This document shows positions 10,719-30,375 of a stretch of DNA of 64,000 bases, in pieces. This DNA is from Corynebacterium urogenitale (lineage in GTDB: Bacteria; Actinomycetota; Actinomycetes; Mycobacteriales; Mycobacteriaceae). The notes under the pieces are model-generated. The model was not told where the DNA came from. It ran no database searches and saw nothing but the letters and a program-made list of their open reading frames with translations. The stretch spans positions 992,001 through 1,056,000 of the forward strand of contig NZ_CP045032.1 in the NCBI RefSeq assembly GCF_009026825.1, in the 5' to 3' direction. How positions within the stretch are numbered: the first letter of the stretch is position 1; each line of letters opens with the position of its first letter. Made by a program: the position numbers and the translations under genes.

Positions 10719-13277
10719 ATGCTCATCTCCCAGTCCTGGCTGACCCGCATCCTGCAGACCGCCAACCCAAGCTGGTCGGTCAACGCCGAAGAATTCGATA
10801 CCGGGTTCGTGCGCGTAGGCTTCGAAACCGAGGGCTACGAGCCAATTCCGGCTACTGAGGGCCCCCTAGTACTCGGCCGCGTGGAAAAGATCGAGGAGCT
10901 GGAGGGCTTTAAGAAGCCAATCCGCTACTGCCAGGTCAATGTGGGGCAAGCCAACGGCTCTGGCGAGTTGCAGAACATCGTCTGTGGTGCTCGCAACTTC
11001 TCCGAGGGCGACAATGTGGTCGTTGCGCTTCCGAGCACGGTGCTACCGGGTGGTTTCGAGATCGGCGCGCGTAAGACTTACGGCAAGATGTCCGAAGGCA
11101 TGATCTGCTCCGCCATGGAGGTGGGTCTGGCGAAGGTGCAGAATGCTGGCATCATGACCATTCCGCAGGCCGAACTCGATCGCCGCGGTATGAGCGTGGG
11201 CGATGATCCTCGTGGGCTGTTGGGGTTGGAAGATACTGTTTTCGACGTCAACATCACCCCGGACCGCGGATACGCTCTGTCTGCTCGTGGTTTGGCCCGT
11301 GAGCTCGCATCGAGTTTCGATCTGCAATTCCGCGATCCAGCAACTGACCCAGCTGCTGCAGCGCTGGACGATGACCTCTTTGCTGGCCTGCCGGGAACAG
11401 ACGGTGACGTGCAAGACATCACCGTCGATAAGGACACCAAGTGCTCCGTCTTCGGTATGCGCAAGGTCGTGGGCATTGATCCGAAGGCCGAATCGCCACT
11501 GTGGATGCAGCGCGAACTGATGCTCTGCGGTGCGCGCCCTGTCAACGCGGCAACGGACGTGACTAACTACCTGATGTTCCTGTTGGGTACGCCCATGCAT
11601 GCCTTCGACGCCAACAAGGTGGATGGTGCCCTCCACGTTCGCCGCGCCAGCGAGGGGGAGAAGCTGACCACGCTGGATCATGTGGAGCGCGAGCTGCACG
11701 CTGAAGATGTGGTTATTGCTGATGACAATGGCATCCAGTCCTTGGCGGGCGTGATGGGTGGTACGACCTCCGAGATCTCCGATGAGACCACGGACGTGCT
11801 TTTCGAGGCAGCACACTGGGATCAAATCACCATCGCGAGGACGTGCCGACGTCACAAGCTGAGCTCGGAAGCCTCCCGCCGCTTTGAACGTGGCGTGGAT
11901 CCGGCAGTCATCAACGAAGCGCTGGATTTTGCCGTGGCTCTGCTGTGCCGTATCGCTGGCGGCTCGGTTGTTGAGGGACGCACGATGGTGGGCGAGGCCC
12001 ATGCCATGCCGACGATCACGATGCACACCTCCCGACCTGGCAAGGTTGCGGGCATGGTGTACCCGGATGGCACCACCATTGGCCGTTTGCGCGAAGTGGG
12101 CTGCACCGTCCGTGAGACGGGCGACCGGGACAGTAATGGAGCCCGCGAGATCGAGGTCACCCCACCAACCTGGCGCCCAGATCTCACGATGCCGGCAGAC
12201 TTGGTGGAAGAAGTCCTGCGCCTTCAGGGATTGGAGGATATTCCTTCGATCGTGCCAACCGCGCCCGCCGGCCGTGGTCTCACGCCACGCCAGCGCATGC
12301 GCCGTTCGGTGGGCCGTGCAATGGCTTGGGCTGGCTACGCGGAGATCATTCCGACTCCATTCATCGCTAACGACGTTTTCGACGTCTGGGATTTGCCTGC
12401 CGACGACACCCGTCGCGTCGCAATCAAGGTGCAAAACCCATTGGAAAGCGACTATGCAACGATCGGCACGACGCTGTTGCCATCCATGATCGAAGCTCTA
12501 CGCCGCAATGTCACCCGCGGTCAGCGCGATGTTGCCTTGTATGGCATTGCTCAAGTAAGCCAACCAGCTGCTGCAGAACAGGTGTCTCCAATGCCTTCTG
12601 TGAAGCAGCGCCCCACGGAGGCCGAGGTGCGTGAGCTGCTGGACTCACTGCCGAAGCAGCCCCTTCACGTGTCCATGATCGCTGCCGGTAACCGAGAGCT
12701 TCAGGGTACGTGGGGCGAAGGTGAGGCTTTTACAGCCCGCGATGCTATCGAGGCTGCCCGCATCATTGGTCGCTCCGCAGGTGTGGAGTTCACTTTCCGT
12801 AATGCTGAATATCTGCCATGGCACCCCGGCCGCTGTGCCGAGGTGCTGGTGGGCGACATCGTTGTGGGTCATGCTGGCGAATTGCATCCGCAAGTGTGCG
12901 AGCGTGCTCAACTACCCGCACGTACGGTTGCGTTGGAGATCAATCTGGATTCCCTGCCGCTGGAGGAGACCTTCCCTCGGCCAGTGTTGTCTCCTTTCCC
13001 AGCGGTGCTGCAGGACGTGGCCGTTGTCGTCGATTCGACAATCCCGGCCGCAGACGTACAGGCCGCACTGCGCGATGGCGCTGGTGAATTGTTGGAAGAG
13101 ATCCGTCTGTTCGACATCTATCGTTCCGAGGCACTCGGAGAGGATAAGCGTTCCCTGACATTTTCCCTGCGTTTCCGAGCGTTTGACCGCACCCTCACTG
13201 AAGAGGAAGCTACCGAGGCGCGCGAGGCTGCAATTGCGAATGCGGAGAAGGCTGTAGGTGCAACCCTTCGCGGTTAG
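10719..13277 (+). CDS. pheT: phenylalanine--tRNA ligase beta subunit
   Basis: The 852-residue beta subunit contributes tRNA binding and editing. Domains in order: N-terminal region, an EMAP-like tRNA-binding OB domain (about 40-155, with VVCGARN-type IVCGARNF), the B3/4 editing domain (about 215-410, RPVNAATDVTNYLM), B5 (about 420-500), the catalytic-like core, and a C-terminal FDX-ACB anticodon-binding domain (about 755-852, FPAVLQDVAVVVD). Full family length. ATG at 10719 is preceded by GAAAGAAAAG. Confidence 0.97.
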   Translation: MLISQSWLTRILQTANPSWSVNAEEFDTGFVRVGFETEGYEPIPATEGPLVLGRVEKIEELEGFKKPIRYCQVNVGQANGSGELQNIVCGARNFSEGDNVVVALPSTVLPGGFEIGARKTYGKMSEGMICSAMEVGLAKVQNAGIMTIPQAELDRRGMSVGDDPRGLLGLEDTVFDVNITPDRGYALSARGLARELASSFDLQFRDPATDPAAAALDDDLFAGLPGTDGDVQDITVDKDTKCSVFGMRKVVGIDPKAESPLWMQRELMLCGARPVNAATDVTNYLMFLLGTPMHAFDANKVDGALHVRRASEGEKLTTLDHVERELHAEDVVIADDNGIQSLAGVMGGTTSEISDETTDVLFEAAHWDQITIARTCRRHKLSSEASRRFERGVDPAVINEALDFAVALLCRIAGGSVVEGRTMVGEAHAMPTITMHTSRPGKVAGMVYPDGTTIGRLREVGCTVRETGDRDSNGAREIEVTPPTWRPDLTMPADLVEEVLRLQGLEDIPSIVPTAPAGRGLTPRQRMRRSVGRAMAWAGYAEIIPTPFIANDVFDVWDLPADDTRRVAIKVQNPLESDYATIGTTLLPSMIEALRRNVTRGQRDVALYGIAQVSQPAAAEQVSPMPSVKQRPTEAEVRELLDSLPKQPLHVSMIAAGNRELQGTWGEGEAFTARDAIEAARIIGRSAGVEFTFRNAEYLPWHPGRCAEVLVGDIVVGHAGELHPQVCERAQLPARTVALEINLDSLPLEETFPRPVLSPFPAVLQDVAVVVDSTIPAADVQAALRDGAGELLEEIRLFDIYRSEALGEDKRSLTFSLRFRAFDRTLTEEEATEAREAAIANAEKAVGATLRG

Positions 13278-13329
13278 GAGAGGTGGCTCCGCTGCAACGG
13301 ACTGCGGCTCTGGATAATATCCGAAGATG

Positions 13330-13343
13330 TGCATAGTTTGCAT
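13330..13343 (+). promoter_or_regulatory. candidate ArgR operator upstream of argC
   Basis: TGCATAGTTTGCAT lies 22 nt before the argC start. It resembles the mycobacterial ARG box type (TTGCATA then ATGCAA) with slightly different spacing. An AT-rich GGATAATATCC at 13311-13321 could hold the -10. Placement in front of an operon that encodes its own ArgR supports autoregulated control by arginine. No experiment-level evidence is available from sequence. Confidence 0.45.
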
Positions 13344-13364
13344 TTCTTCGTGATCTAAGGCACC

Positions 13365-14393
13365 ATGGACTGCATGTTAAAAATCGCAGTTGCTGGTGCC
13401 AGTGGATATGCCGGGGGAGAGGCTTTGCGCCTGCTCCTAGCCCACCCTGGCTACGGAAAAGACTTCGAGATCGGAAGCCTGACCGGAGGATCAAACGCGG
13501 GAGCCCGCTTCGGTGACCTAGTGCCGCAGCTGCCGCAGCTCGCCGACCGCGTACTCGAGGAGACTTCACGCGATATCCTCACGCAAAACGATGCTGCCAT
13601 CCTTGGGCTTCCGCACGGGGTTTCCGCTGCCCTGGATCTGCCCAGTGACATGTACGTGGTCGACTGTGGCGCTGATTACCGCCTGCAGAGTGCCGACGAC
13701 TGGTCCCGCTATTACGGCTCTGAACACGCTGGTACCCGAACCTATGGCATCCCGGAAATCCCGGGTAACCGTGAGGTCATCAGAGATTCCCGCTACATCG
13801 CCGCCCCTGGTTGCTTCCCAACTGGTGCTACTCTCGCCGCTCTCCCTGGTGTGGCAGCGGGATTGATTGCGCCGCAGATATCTGTTGTGTCAGTGACCGG
13901 AGTGTCAGGAGCAGGCAAGAAGCCGGCCGTGAACCTGCTGGGTGCTGAGACCATGGAAAATGTGCGTGCATACAACGTGGGCAAGCACCGCCACACCCCA
14001 GAGATCCGTCAGAATCTCCAAGGCGTGCTTCCGGATCCGACTGAGGACGTATTCGTGACCTTCACGCCCGTGTTGGCTCCGATGAAGCGCGGAATTCTGA
14101 CGACTGTTACTGCACCTGCGCGCGGTAGCGCTCAGGATATTCGTCGCGCTTATGAGGAGTTCTGCGCTCACGAGCCATTCTTGCACCTGCTTCCGGAAGG
14201 TCAGCAGCCGGAAACTCAAGGCGTTCGGGGCTCCAACATGACCCATATCCAGGTCGAAGTGGTCGACGGCATGGCCGTTGTCACCAGCGCGATCGATAAT
14301 CTCACTAAGGGTACGGCCGGTGCCGCCATCCAATGCCTCAACCTCATGCTGGGGTGGGAGGAAACCGCGGGTCTTCCGCAGGCTGGAGTGTAA
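13365..14393 (+). CDS. argC: N-acetyl-gamma-glutamyl-phosphate reductase
   Basis: ArgC reduces N-acetylglutamyl-5-phosphate with NADPH to the semialdehyde, step 3 of arginine synthesis. The 342-residue protein has the nucleotide-binding motif GASGYAGGE near the N-terminus and the catalytic cysteine C150 in APGCFPTG. Start ATG 13365 has AAGG 5 nt upstream; an in-frame ATG at 13374 is an alternative. First gene of argCJBDFRGH, directly behind the putative ArgR site. Confidence 0.97.
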   Translation: MDCMLKIAVAGASGYAGGEALRLLLAHPGYGKDFEIGSLTGGSNAGARFGDLVPQLPQLADRVLEETSRDILTQNDAAILGLPHGVSAALDLPSDMYVVDCGADYRLQSADDWSRYYGSEHAGTRTYGIPEIPGNREVIRDSRYIAAPGCFPTGATLAALPGVAAGLIAPQISVVSVTGVSGAGKKPAVNLLGAETMENVRAYNVGKHRHTPEIRQNLQGVLPDPTEDVFVTFTPVLAPMKRGILTTVTAPARGSAQDIRRAYEEFCAHEPFLHLLPEGQQPETQGVRGSNMTHIQVEVVDGMAVVTSAIDNLTKGTAGAAIQCLNLMLGWEETAGLPQAGV

Positions 14394-14401
14394 AAGAAAT
14401 C

Positions 14402-15616
14402 ATGACTGAACACGGTTCTGCAACGAATCCCGCGACTGAATCCGTCGGCATTCAGACTACGGGTGTCACCGTTCCTCAGGGCTTTGCTGCGGCAGCGGTC
14501 AAGGCTGGGATTAAACCATCCGGTAAGCCGGATATGGCGCTCTTAGTGAACAATGGCCCCGATTATCATGCAGCCGCAAAATTTACTCGTAACCGCGTGG
14601 TTGCCTCCCCCGTGAAGTGGACTCGAGCGAATAACGATGGGTCTTTCCGCGCTGTGATCGTCAATGCTGGCAACGCCAATGCCTGCAATGGTGCTCAAGG
14701 CGACGCGGACTCTCAAGCTACCGCCGAGAAGACCGCGGAGGTGCTCGGCATCGAAGCCCGCGATGTCGCAGTCTGTTCCACGGGCTTGATCGGTGACGTG
14801 TTGCCGATGGACAAGATTCTCACCGGAGTAGACAACCTTGCACCCCTGCTGTCGGAGGAGGTCGCTGCTGGTCACGCTGCCTCCCAAGCAATCATGACGA
14901 CCGACTTGGTGCACAAGGAATCCGTCTACCACGGTAAGGGTTGGAGTATCGGAGGTATGGGCAAGGGCGTCGGCATGATGTCGCCGTCTCTGGCAACGAT
15001 GCTCGTGTTCCTCACTACCGATGCGAATTTCGACGACGCCAGCCAACTCGATGATGCACTGGGTGCTGCGACGAACACGACCTTCGACTGCCTGGACGTG
15101 GACGGCTCTACCTCCACGAATGACACTGTGATCCTGATGGCTTCAGGTGCATCTGGCGTGACACCGGATCCGCATGAGTTCAAAGATGCGATCCATCAGG
15201 TCTGCTTGGATCTTGCGATGCAACTGCAAGCAGATGCGGAGGGCGTCACCAAGCGAGTCTCCATCACCGTCACTGGTGCGGCCAGCGACACGGAGGCCAA
15301 GGATGCCGCGCGAGTGATTGGTCGCGACAACCTGTTTAAGTGTGCCATGTTTGGTTCTGATCCTAACTGGGGCCGAGTACTCGCCGCAGTGGGGATGGCG
15401 CCAGTGGAGATGGATCCAGAGAAAATTAACGTCTCTTTCAATGGCTCGCCCGTCTGCGTCAATTCAACCGGAGCTCCGGGAGCGCGTGAGGTGGATCTTT
15501 CCGGTGCGGACATTGCGGTGGAAGTTGACCTAGCGGTGGGTGAGGGGCGGGCCACGGTGTGGACTACCGACCTTTCCTACTCGTACATCGAAATTAATTC
15601 CGAGTACTCCACCTAG
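14402..15616 (+). CDS. argJ: bifunctional ornithine acetyltransferase / N-acetylglutamate synthase
   Basis: ArgJ recycles the acetyl group from N-acetylornithine to glutamate, and bifunctional forms also use acetyl-CoA. 404 residues. The precursor cleaves itself between Ala198 and Thr199 in [10 protein letters not shown]; Thr199 becomes the N-terminal nucleophile of the beta chain. The [17 protein letters not shown] context is intact, so autoprocessing should occur. I chose ATG 14402, 8 nt after the argC stop, over an upstream start at 14333 that would overlap argC by 60 nt and add a non-conserved segment. Confidence 0.96.
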   Translation: MTEHGSATNPATESVGIQTTGVTVPQGFAAAAVKAGIKPSGKPDMALLVNNGPDYHAAAKFTRNRVVASPVKWTRANNDGSFRAVIVNAGNANACNGAQGDADSQATAEKTAEVLGIEARDVAVCSTGLIGDVLPMDKILTGVDNLAPLLSEEVAAGHAASQAIMTTDLVHKESVYHGKGWSIGGMGKGVGMMSPSLATMLVFLTTDANFDDASQLDDALGAATNTTFDCLDVDGSTSTNDTVILMASGASGVTPDPHEFKDAIHQVCLDLAMQLQADAEGVTKRVSITVTGAASDTEAKDAARVIGRDNLFKCAMFGSDPNWGRVLAAVGMAPVEMDPEKINVSFNGSPVCVNSTGAPGAREVDLSGADIAVEVDLAVGEGRATVWTTDLSYSYIEINSEYST

Positions 15617-15646
15617 CAGTCGCGAGAGAATGGAACAGGGAAAACG

Positions 15647-16586
15647 ATGAGTACACCTATGCCAGATTCGATGGATCCATCGAGGTCCACTGCGGATCTC
15701 AGCCCCTCCCAGCGTTCACACGTGCTGGCCGAGGCATTGCCATGGCTGCTGCATTACCGCGACAAGATTGTCGTCGTGAAGTATGGCGGCAACGCTATGG
15801 TCGATGAGGACCTTAAACGTGCCTTCGCCGCGGATATGGTTTTCCTCCGCACCGTCGGTGCGCGGCCTGTGGTGGTTCACGGCGGTGGCCCACAAATTAA
15901 CCAGATGCTGCAGACCGTTGGCCTCGAAGGGGAATTTCGCGGTGGCTTCCGCGTCACTACTCCTGAGGTCATGGAGTACGTCAGGATGGTGCTCTTCGGC
16001 AAGGTCGGCCGAGAGCTTGTGGGGCTCATCAATGAGCACGGCCCGTTCGCCGTCGGACTATCCGGCGAGGACGCCGGGCTATTCACCGTGACGAAGAAGT
16101 ACGTCACTATCGATGGCGAGAAAACGGACATCGGTCGTGTCGGCGATATCACGAGCGTCAATGCCGATAGCCTTTTCGATCTCATCGATGCCGGCCGAAT
16201 CCCCGTGATCTCCACGATTGCTCCGGATGAGAAGGGCGATGTCTATAACATCAACGCGGACACTGCAGCTGGCGCCCTTGCTGCGGCTATTGGTGCAGAA
16301 CGCCTCGTCGCACTAACGAATGTCAAAGGCCTGTACACCGACTGGCCAAACAAGGATTCCCTGGTCTCACGGATCAGCCCGGATAACCTGGAGAAACTCA
16401 TGCCAACCTTGGATTCCGGGATGATTCCGAAGATGGAATCCTGCCTACTGGCACTGCGCAATGGTGTGTCTGCAGCCCACGTCATCGACGGTCGCGTGCC
16501 ACACTCTGTGATCCTCGAGCTGATGACCCCAGGCGGTATCGGCACGATGGTGACCGAAGACGAATGGAAGGGAGTGGACCCAAGCG

Positions 16587-16606
<20 letters not shown>
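15647..16606 (+). CDS. argB: acetylglutamate kinase
   Basis: ArgB phosphorylates N-acetylglutamate, the usual arginine feedback-inhibited step. 319 residues, amino-acid kinase fold. Visible motifs: VVKYGGNAM (phosphate binding lysine and glycines), VVHGGGPQI (substrate loop) and GMIPKMESC near the C-terminus, where the allosteric arginine-binding forms have their conserved lysine. A ~30-residue N-terminal extension ([20 protein letters not shown] helix) is typical of the arginine-sensitive hexameric class. Start ATG 15647. The gene overlaps argD by 20 nt. Confidence 0.97.
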
Positions 16607-19175
<2,569 letters not shown>

Positions 19176-19255
19176 ACTCGATAACCGACGAAAACACTCT
19201 CAAGGGTTTGAGAAAATAAAGCAGGGGCTCAACGGCTCCTGCGGAAGGACACATT

Positions 19256-20449
19256 ATGAAGGATCGCGTAGTACTCGCTTACTCCGGTGGACTGGATACC
19301 ACCGTGGCCATCAGCTGGATTGCCAAGGAGCGTAACGCTGAAGTTGTCTGTGTATCCATCGACCTGGGCCAGGGCGGCGAAGACATGGAAACCGTGCGCC
19401 AGCGTGCACTTGGTGCAGGCGCCGTCGAGTCCATCGTGGTGGATGCCCGCGACGAATTCGCGAACGAGTACTGCCTGCCAACCATCAAGGCCAACGGTAT
19501 GTACATGAAGGAGTACCCGCTGGTCTCCGCTATCTCCCGTCCGCTGATCGTCAAGCACCTGTCCGACGCCGCTAGGGAGCACAACGGCACCGCAGTTGCT
19601 CACGGATGCACCGGGAAGGGCAATGACCAGGTTCGCTTTGAGGTTGGTTTTGCGAACACCGCCCCAGACTTGGAGATCATCGCCCCAGTGCGTGACTACG
19701 CCTGGACCCGTGAAAAGGCTATTGCCTTCGCCGAGGAAAACGGCATTCCGATTGAGCAGTCCAAGAAGTCCCCATTCTCCATCGACCAGAACGTCTGGGG
19801 ACGTGCCGTGGAGACCGGCTACCTCGAGGACCTGTGGAATGCTCCGACGAAGGACGTTTACTCCTACACCGAGGATCCAGCACTGGGCCAGGCACCTGAC
19901 GAGGTCATCATCTCCTTCGAGTCCGGTGCGCCAGTAGCTATTGACGGCCGCAAGGTCACCGTGCTGGAAGCCATTGAGGAACTCAACCGTCGCGCGGGTG
20001 CCCAGGGCATTGGTCGCCTGGACATGGTCGAGGACCGCCTCGTGGGCATTAAGTCCCGTGAGATTTACGAGGCTCCGGGAGCAACTGTTCTGATTCGCGC
20101 TCACGAGGCCCTTGAGGCCGTGACCGTCGAGCGTGAGCTCGCCCGCTACAAGCGCCTCGTGGATGCTCGCTGGTCTGAGGAAGTCTACGACGGTCTGTGG
20201 TTCGCTCCGCTGAAGCGTTCCCTGGATGCCTTCATTGACTCCACCCAGGAAAATGTCACGGGTGACATCCGCATGGTCCTGCACGCAGGCCACATCAACA
20301 TCAACGGTCGTCGAAGCTCTAAGTCCCTGTACGACTTCAACCTGGCAACCTACGACGAGGGCGATTCCTTCGACCAGTCCATGGCCCGCGGTTTCGTTGA
20401 GCTGCACGGTCTGTCTTCCAAGATCGCTTCGAAGCGCGACTTCAGCTAG
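19256..20449 (+). CDS. argG: argininosuccinate synthase
   Basis: ArgG condenses citrulline and aspartate with ATP. 397 residues. The ATP pyrophosphatase loop AYSGGLDTT is at residues 8-16; the last residue is Thr where most homologues have Ser, a conservative change. Citrulline/aspartate binding motifs ([13 protein letters not shown]) are intact. ATG 19256 has GGAAGGA upstream. The 80-nt gap after argR has a small TCTCAA/TTGAGA hairpin (19197-19213) but no clear terminator, so read-through from argR is likely. Confidence 0.97.
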   Translation: MKDRVVLAYSGGLDTTVAISWIAKERNAEVVCVSIDLGQGGEDMETVRQRALGAGAVESIVVDARDEFANEYCLPTIKANGMYMKEYPLVSAISRPLIVKHLSDAAREHNGTAVAHGCTGKGNDQVRFEVGFANTAPDLEIIAPVRDYAWTREKAIAFAEENGIPIEQSKKSPFSIDQNVWGRAVETGYLEDLWNAPTKDVYSYTEDPALGQAPDEVIISFESGAPVAIDGRKVTVLEAIEELNRRAGAQGIGRLDMVEDRLVGIKSREIYEAPGATVLIRAHEALEAVTVERELARYKRLVDARWSEEVYDGLWFAPLKRSLDAFIDSTQENVTGDIRMVLHAGHININGRRSSKSLYDFNLATYDEGDSFDQSMARGFVELHGLSSKIASKRDFS

Positions 20450-20473
20450 AACCCCTTATTCGAGAGTCCATGA

Positions 20474-21931
<1,458 letters not shown>

Positions 21932-21948
21932 CTTTCCTTCGATCCTTT

Positions 21949-21990
21949 TAGCCGCTGTCCCCGGTGCGTCCGGGGGGCGGCTATTCTTTT
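21949..21990 (+). terminator. intrinsic terminator of the arginine operon
   Basis: TAGCCGC...GCGGCTA outer stem with an inner CCCCGG/CCGGGG stem and TTCTTTT tail. Closes argCJBDFRGH. Confidence 0.93.
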
Positions 21991-22085
21991 GCTGCGTTCG
22001 ACCGCTGAGACTGTAGCTGGAACGGTTATTGCGCGAGTACCGGTTGGGCCGGGGGTGGCGTACCGTATGCGCCAGCGTTAGAAGC

Positions 22086-22091
22086 TAAACT
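22086..22091 (+). promoter_or_regulatory. -10 box TAAACT of the Trm112-like gene, probably leaderless
   Basis: TAAACT ends 8 nt before ATG 22100; the intervening GGATAACC offers no ribosome-binding site at proper distance. Confidence 0.45.
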
Positions 22092-22099
22092 GGATAACC

Positions 22100-22270
22100 A
22101 TGATCGATCCCCAGCTTCTAGAGATTCTGGCGTGCCCACAGGACAAGCTTCCCCTGGAAGAGCACGGCGACTATTTGGTGAACCCGCGGCTGGGTAAGGC
22201 TTATCCGGTGCAGGACGGCATCCCCGTACTGCTTATCGACGAGGCCGTGGATTGGCCCCTGTCTTCGTAG
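22100..22270 (+). CDS. Trm112/UPF0434-family small protein
   Basis: A 56-residue protein starting MIDPQLLEILACPQDKLPLE with the later motif YPVQDGIPVLL. This is the pattern of the Trm112p-like (YcaR) family, the corynebacterial counterpart of Rv1684 in the same gene order. Only one CP motif is present (the second zinc cysteine pair is absent), as in many bacterial members. Eukaryotic Trm112 activates methyltransferases; bacterial partners are unclear. It lies between argH and tyrS and probably has its own leaderless promoter. A gene this short is easy to miss in automatic calls. Confidence 0.88.
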   Translation: MIDPQLLEILACPQDKLPLEEHGDYLVNPRLGKAYPVQDGIPVLLIDEAVDWPLSS

Positions 22271-22364
22271 CCTTTTGCAAACAGAGTGAGGTACGGCGCG
22301 ATGGCGGACGGCGTTAACAACTCTACAATCCACAGACAATAACTATCTAGACAAGGAAGCTTTC

Positions 22365-23651
22365 TTGACCATGGCTGAAAATACCAGCACCTCTGGCAAT
22401 ATCATCGATGAACTAGAGTGGCGCGGGCTCATCGCCCAGTCCACCGACCTTGACGCGCTCCGTGAGGAGATGTCCACTCCGACCACCGCGTACGTGGGTT
22501 TCGATCCCACCGGCCCGTCACTTCACGCGGGCCACCTTGTGCCGCTGCTCATGCTCAAGCGTCTGCAGCTCGCCGGTCACACTCCGATCGTCCTGGCAGG
22601 TGGCGCTACGGGCATGATCGGTGATCCGCGCGATGTCGGCGAGCGATCCATGAATGATGAGTCCACCGTTGCAGACTGGGCAGAGCGAATTTCCGGTCAG
22701 CTCTCTCGCTTCGTCTCCTTCGAAGGCGAAAACAAGGCGATCCTGGTGAACAACTACGACTGGGTTTCCAAGATGTCCGTGATCGAGTTCTTGCGAGATC
22801 TTGGCAAGAACTTCTCCATCAATACGATGATCGGCCGTGAGACCGTCAAGCGTCGCCTGGAGTCCGATGGCATCTCTTACACCGAGTTCTCTTACATGCT
22901 GCTGCAGGCCAACGACTACGTGCACCTGCGCCGCAACTACAACGCGCGCCTGCAGATGGGTGGCTCAGATCAGTGGGGCAACATTGTCTCCGGTGTGGAT
23001 CTCAACCGTCGCCTGGACGGCGAGCAGGTTCACGCGCTGACTGTGCCGCTGGTGACCGACAGTGAGGGCAATAAGTTCGGCAAGTCCACTGGCGGTGGCA
23101 AGCTGTGGCTGGATCCGGAGATGACCAGCCCGTACAGCTGGTACCAGTACTTCATCAACACGGGTGATGCCGATGTGATCCGCTACCTGCGCTGGTTCAC
23201 TTTCCTCGACCGTGAAGAGTTGGAACGCTTGGAGGTCGAGGTCGCCGAGCGTCCATTCAAGCGCGAGGCACAGCGTGTGCTGGCTCAGGAGATGACCAAG
23301 CTGGTGCATGGCGAGGATGCCGTGGGCAAGGTCGAGCTCGCAGCTCAAGCGCTGTTCGGTAAGGCCGAGATTAAGGATTTGGACGAGCAGACCCTCGCTG
23401 CCGCCCTGCAGGAAACCGAGATCGCAGAGGTTCCAGCAAGCACCGGCATCTTGGATCTACTCGTTGAGTCTGGTTTGGAGAAGTCGAAGGGCGCAGCCCG
23501 CCGCACCGTCGGTGAAGGTGGCGCTTATGTGAATAACCAGCGCATCGAGGACATCGAGTGGACTCCGAGCGCTGAGGACCTGCTCCACGGCTCGTGGCTG
23601 GTTCTGCGCAAGGGCAAGAAGCGTTTCGCTGGCGCGAAGTTTACAAATTAA
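22365..23651 (+). CDS. tyrS: tyrosine--tRNA ligase
   Basis: A class I synthetase that charges tRNA-Tyr. 428 residues from TTG 22365, or 426 from ATG 22371; the AAGGAAG at 22352-22358 is better spaced for the TTG. HIGH-type motif HAGHLV near residue 53, KMSKS-type motif KFGKS starting at K237, and a C-terminal S4 RNA-binding domain (last ~65 residues, [19 protein letters not shown]). Directly followed by the flavin monooxygenase gene with a 29-nt gap. Confidence 0.97.
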   Translation: MTMAENTSTSGNIIDELEWRGLIAQSTDLDALREEMSTPTTAYVGFDPTGPSLHAGHLVPLLMLKRLQLAGHTPIVLAGGATGMIGDPRDVGERSMNDESTVADWAERISGQLSRFVSFEGENKAILVNNYDWVSKMSVIEFLRDLGKNFSINTMIGRETVKRRLESDGISYTEFSYMLLQANDYVHLRRNYNARLQMGGSDQWGNIVSGVDLNRRLDGEQVHALTVPLVTDSEGNKFGKSTGGGKLWLDPEMTSPYSWYQYFINTGDADVIRYLRWFTFLDREELERLEVEVAERPFKREAQRVLAQEMTKLVHGEDAVGKVELAAQALFGKAEIKDLDEQTLAAALQETEIAEVPASTGILDLLVESGLEKSKGAARRTVGEGGAYVNNQRIEDIEWTPSAEDLLHGSWLVLRKGKKRFAGAKFTN

Positions 23652-23680
23652 TCCGCACTGGCGTCAGAAAAGAGAAGGTC

Positions 23681-24694
23681 GTGGAGACGGACTACGAGGC
23701 CATCGTCATCGGCGGTGGACAATCGGGTCTGGCCACGGCCTTTTATCTTATGCGCGCTGACGTGAAGACCTTGGTGCTGGATGATCAGGATCAACCGGGC
23801 GGGGCGTGGCTGCACACATGGCCATCGCTGACCTTGTTTTCTACGGCTTCCTCATCAAACCTTCCCGGCATGATGATGCCGCCTTATCCAGGTTTCCCGC
23901 CGGCGTCACACGTGATTGATTACCTGACGGCCTATGAGCGTCGATACAAGTTTGATGTCTTGAGACCCGTCCACGTTGATGATGTCCTGCCGATCGGTGG
24001 GCAATCGAATGGAGCCGCAGATGGATTCACGGTACGGGCAGGGGAGAGGCAATGGACAGCCCGCTCGGTGATCGGCGCGACGGGTACGTGGTCAGCTCCG
24101 TTCGTGCCGACGTATCCGGGGAGATTTTCGGGACAGCAATGGCACTCGTCTCAGTATCCAGGTCCTGAACCTTTTGCCGGCGCCACGGTGGCTGTTGTGG
24201 GTGGTGCGAACTCAGGCGCCCAGATTGCCGCCGACCTTCTTCCTCGGTCCGACGTCAACTGGTACACCACTCAACCTCCTCGTTGGATGCCTGATGATGT
24301 GGATGGAAGCGTGCTTTTTCGCCGCAGTCGGCAGCGGCTACTTGCGATGCAGAAGGGACAGACGGACCCCGGCCCGTCCAATGAGTTGGGGGACATCGTC
24401 ATGGTGGATGCGGTGAAGGAAGCGCGGGACCAAGGAGAGTTGGTTGCTCAGCCGATGTTCACGAGCCTGGATGAGGTGGATGCGGAACATCTCATTTGGT
24501 GCACGGGCTTCAGACCGGCACTTCATGGTCTGCGCAACGTAGTGAAGGGGAGGGAAGCACGCTATGACGGCGTATTCCTTGTGGGGTACGGAGATTGGTG
24601 TGGGCCGGGGTCGGCAACAATCGCGGGTGTATCTCCTTTTGCGAAGGCTACGGCGAGAGCCGTGGCCAAACGAGTCGACAAAACAGCGCGTTAA
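23681..24694 (+). CDS. FAD-dependent NAD(P)-binding oxidoreductase (ArsO-like flavin monooxygenase)
   Basis: A 337-residue flavoprotein with an N-terminal FAD Rossmann motif GGGQSGLATA (residues 10-20 region), the FMO-like region HTWPSLTLFS, a second dinucleotide motif VVGGANSGAQIA in the middle, and the C-terminal WCTGFRP plus GYGDWCGPGSATI. This combination is that of single-component flavin monooxygenases, closest in pattern to the ArsO-type proteins found in arsenic operons. No ars genes are nearby, so an arsenic role is not supported. GTG 23681 is chosen because upstream frame overlaps tyrS; AGAAGG lies close upstream. Confidence 0.8.
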   Translation: METDYEAIVIGGGQSGLATAFYLMRADVKTLVLDDQDQPGGAWLHTWPSLTLFSTASSSNLPGMMMPPYPGFPPASHVIDYLTAYERRYKFDVLRPVHVDDVLPIGGQSNGAADGFTVRAGERQWTARSVIGATGTWSAPFVPTYPGRFSGQQWHSSQYPGPEPFAGATVAVVGGANSGAQIAADLLPRSDVNWYTTQPPRWMPDDVDGSVLFRRSRQRLLAMQKGQTDPGPSNELGDIVMVDAVKEARDQGELVAQPMFTSLDEVDAEHLIWCTGFRPALHGLRNVVKGREARYDGVFLVGYGDWCGPGSATIAGVSPFAKATARAVAKRVDKTAR

Positions 24695-25206
24695 CCTTAC
24701 GTTAAAAATAGCCTTCTACCTGCAGATTTGTGTTGGTGTAGATGGGTGTGTAAATTAATCGAAGTCGCAGCGAGCGGCCGGGGATAAATACCAGGTCAGC
24801 TGCTGTGTGCGAATGTTGTTTGAGAACTCAATAGCGTGATGAACCAAGTTATTTTTGGATTCCACAGTGCCGGCTGACAATGTTGTTGGTTGGTGTCACG
24901 GACAAACCAAGCATGACTAATCCGCCAAGTTTTTGGTGTTCACTGCCTGTTCATACAGCCAGGTGGTGTGGGTGTTAGTTTGTGTGTTGATGGTGCGCAC
25001 CGAGTCTGCTGTAACGAGCAGATTTTAGTTGTGTGAAACGTAATCAACGTGCCCCGTATTTTCACGTTGGGGTGGTTGTCTACTGTGGCTGATGTACTGG
25101 AGGTCCACCCCCGTGGGCTGGTGATGGTCATCAGGATTATTTTTTAATTGTCAGTAGTTTTATTTATTTTTGCCAGTTTTTGGCTCTTTGTAGTGCTGAA
25201 AATGCT
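24695..25206 (+). promoter_or_regulatory. rrn promoter and leader region
   Basis: These 512 nt before 16S rRNA hold no gene. The best promoter is TTGTGT (24728-24733), 17 nt, TAAATT (24751-24756). The antitermination-type boxA TGTTGTTTGAGAACT is at 24814-24828 and the same 15 nt recur in the 16S-23S spacer at 26933-26947. GACAAACCAA at 24901-24910 is the exact complement of TTGGTTTGTC at 26831-26840, forming the likely RNase III processing stem around 16S rRNA. The region is GT-rich on this strand and clearly lower in GC than flanking genes. Confidence 0.65.
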
Positions 25207-30129
<4,923 letters not shown>

Positions 30130-30246
30130 ACTTGTTGTGAGCTTTGTTGCGTAAGTGTAGATAATCGCGTTTGCTGTGCAGTGTCTGGGACAACACGGTC
30201 ACTGGCTGCCTTTTGGTGGTGGTTGGGTGTTTGTTCTTGTTTGTTT

Positions 30247-30364
30247 TGTCGGTGGTTTTAGCGGCGGGGTCACGCCCGGTCCCTTTCCGAACCCGGAAGC
30301 TAAGCCTGTCTGCGCCGATGGTACTGCACCTGGGAGGGTGTGGGAGAGTAGGTCACCGCCGGCT
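30247..30364 (+). rRNA. rrf: 5S ribosomal RNA
   Basis: About 118 nt. The terminal helix GTCGGTGG / CCGCCGGC closes, and the conserved CCGAACCCGGAAGCTAAGC and GGGAGAGTAGGTCACCGCC segments are present. Confidence 0.95.
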
Positions 30365-30375
30365 TTATACCTTTT

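Noticed and set aside
11043-12434. 463-codon minus-strand frame opposite pheT
   Set aside because: Antisense to conserved pheT with biased composition and no start signals.
19229-20407. 392-codon minus-strand frame opposite argG
   Set aside because: Shadow of argG codon bias with no promoter or ribosome-binding site.
24901-24910. GACAAACCAA as a direct regulator binding site
   Set aside because: Its exact complement downstream of 16S explains it better as a processing stem.
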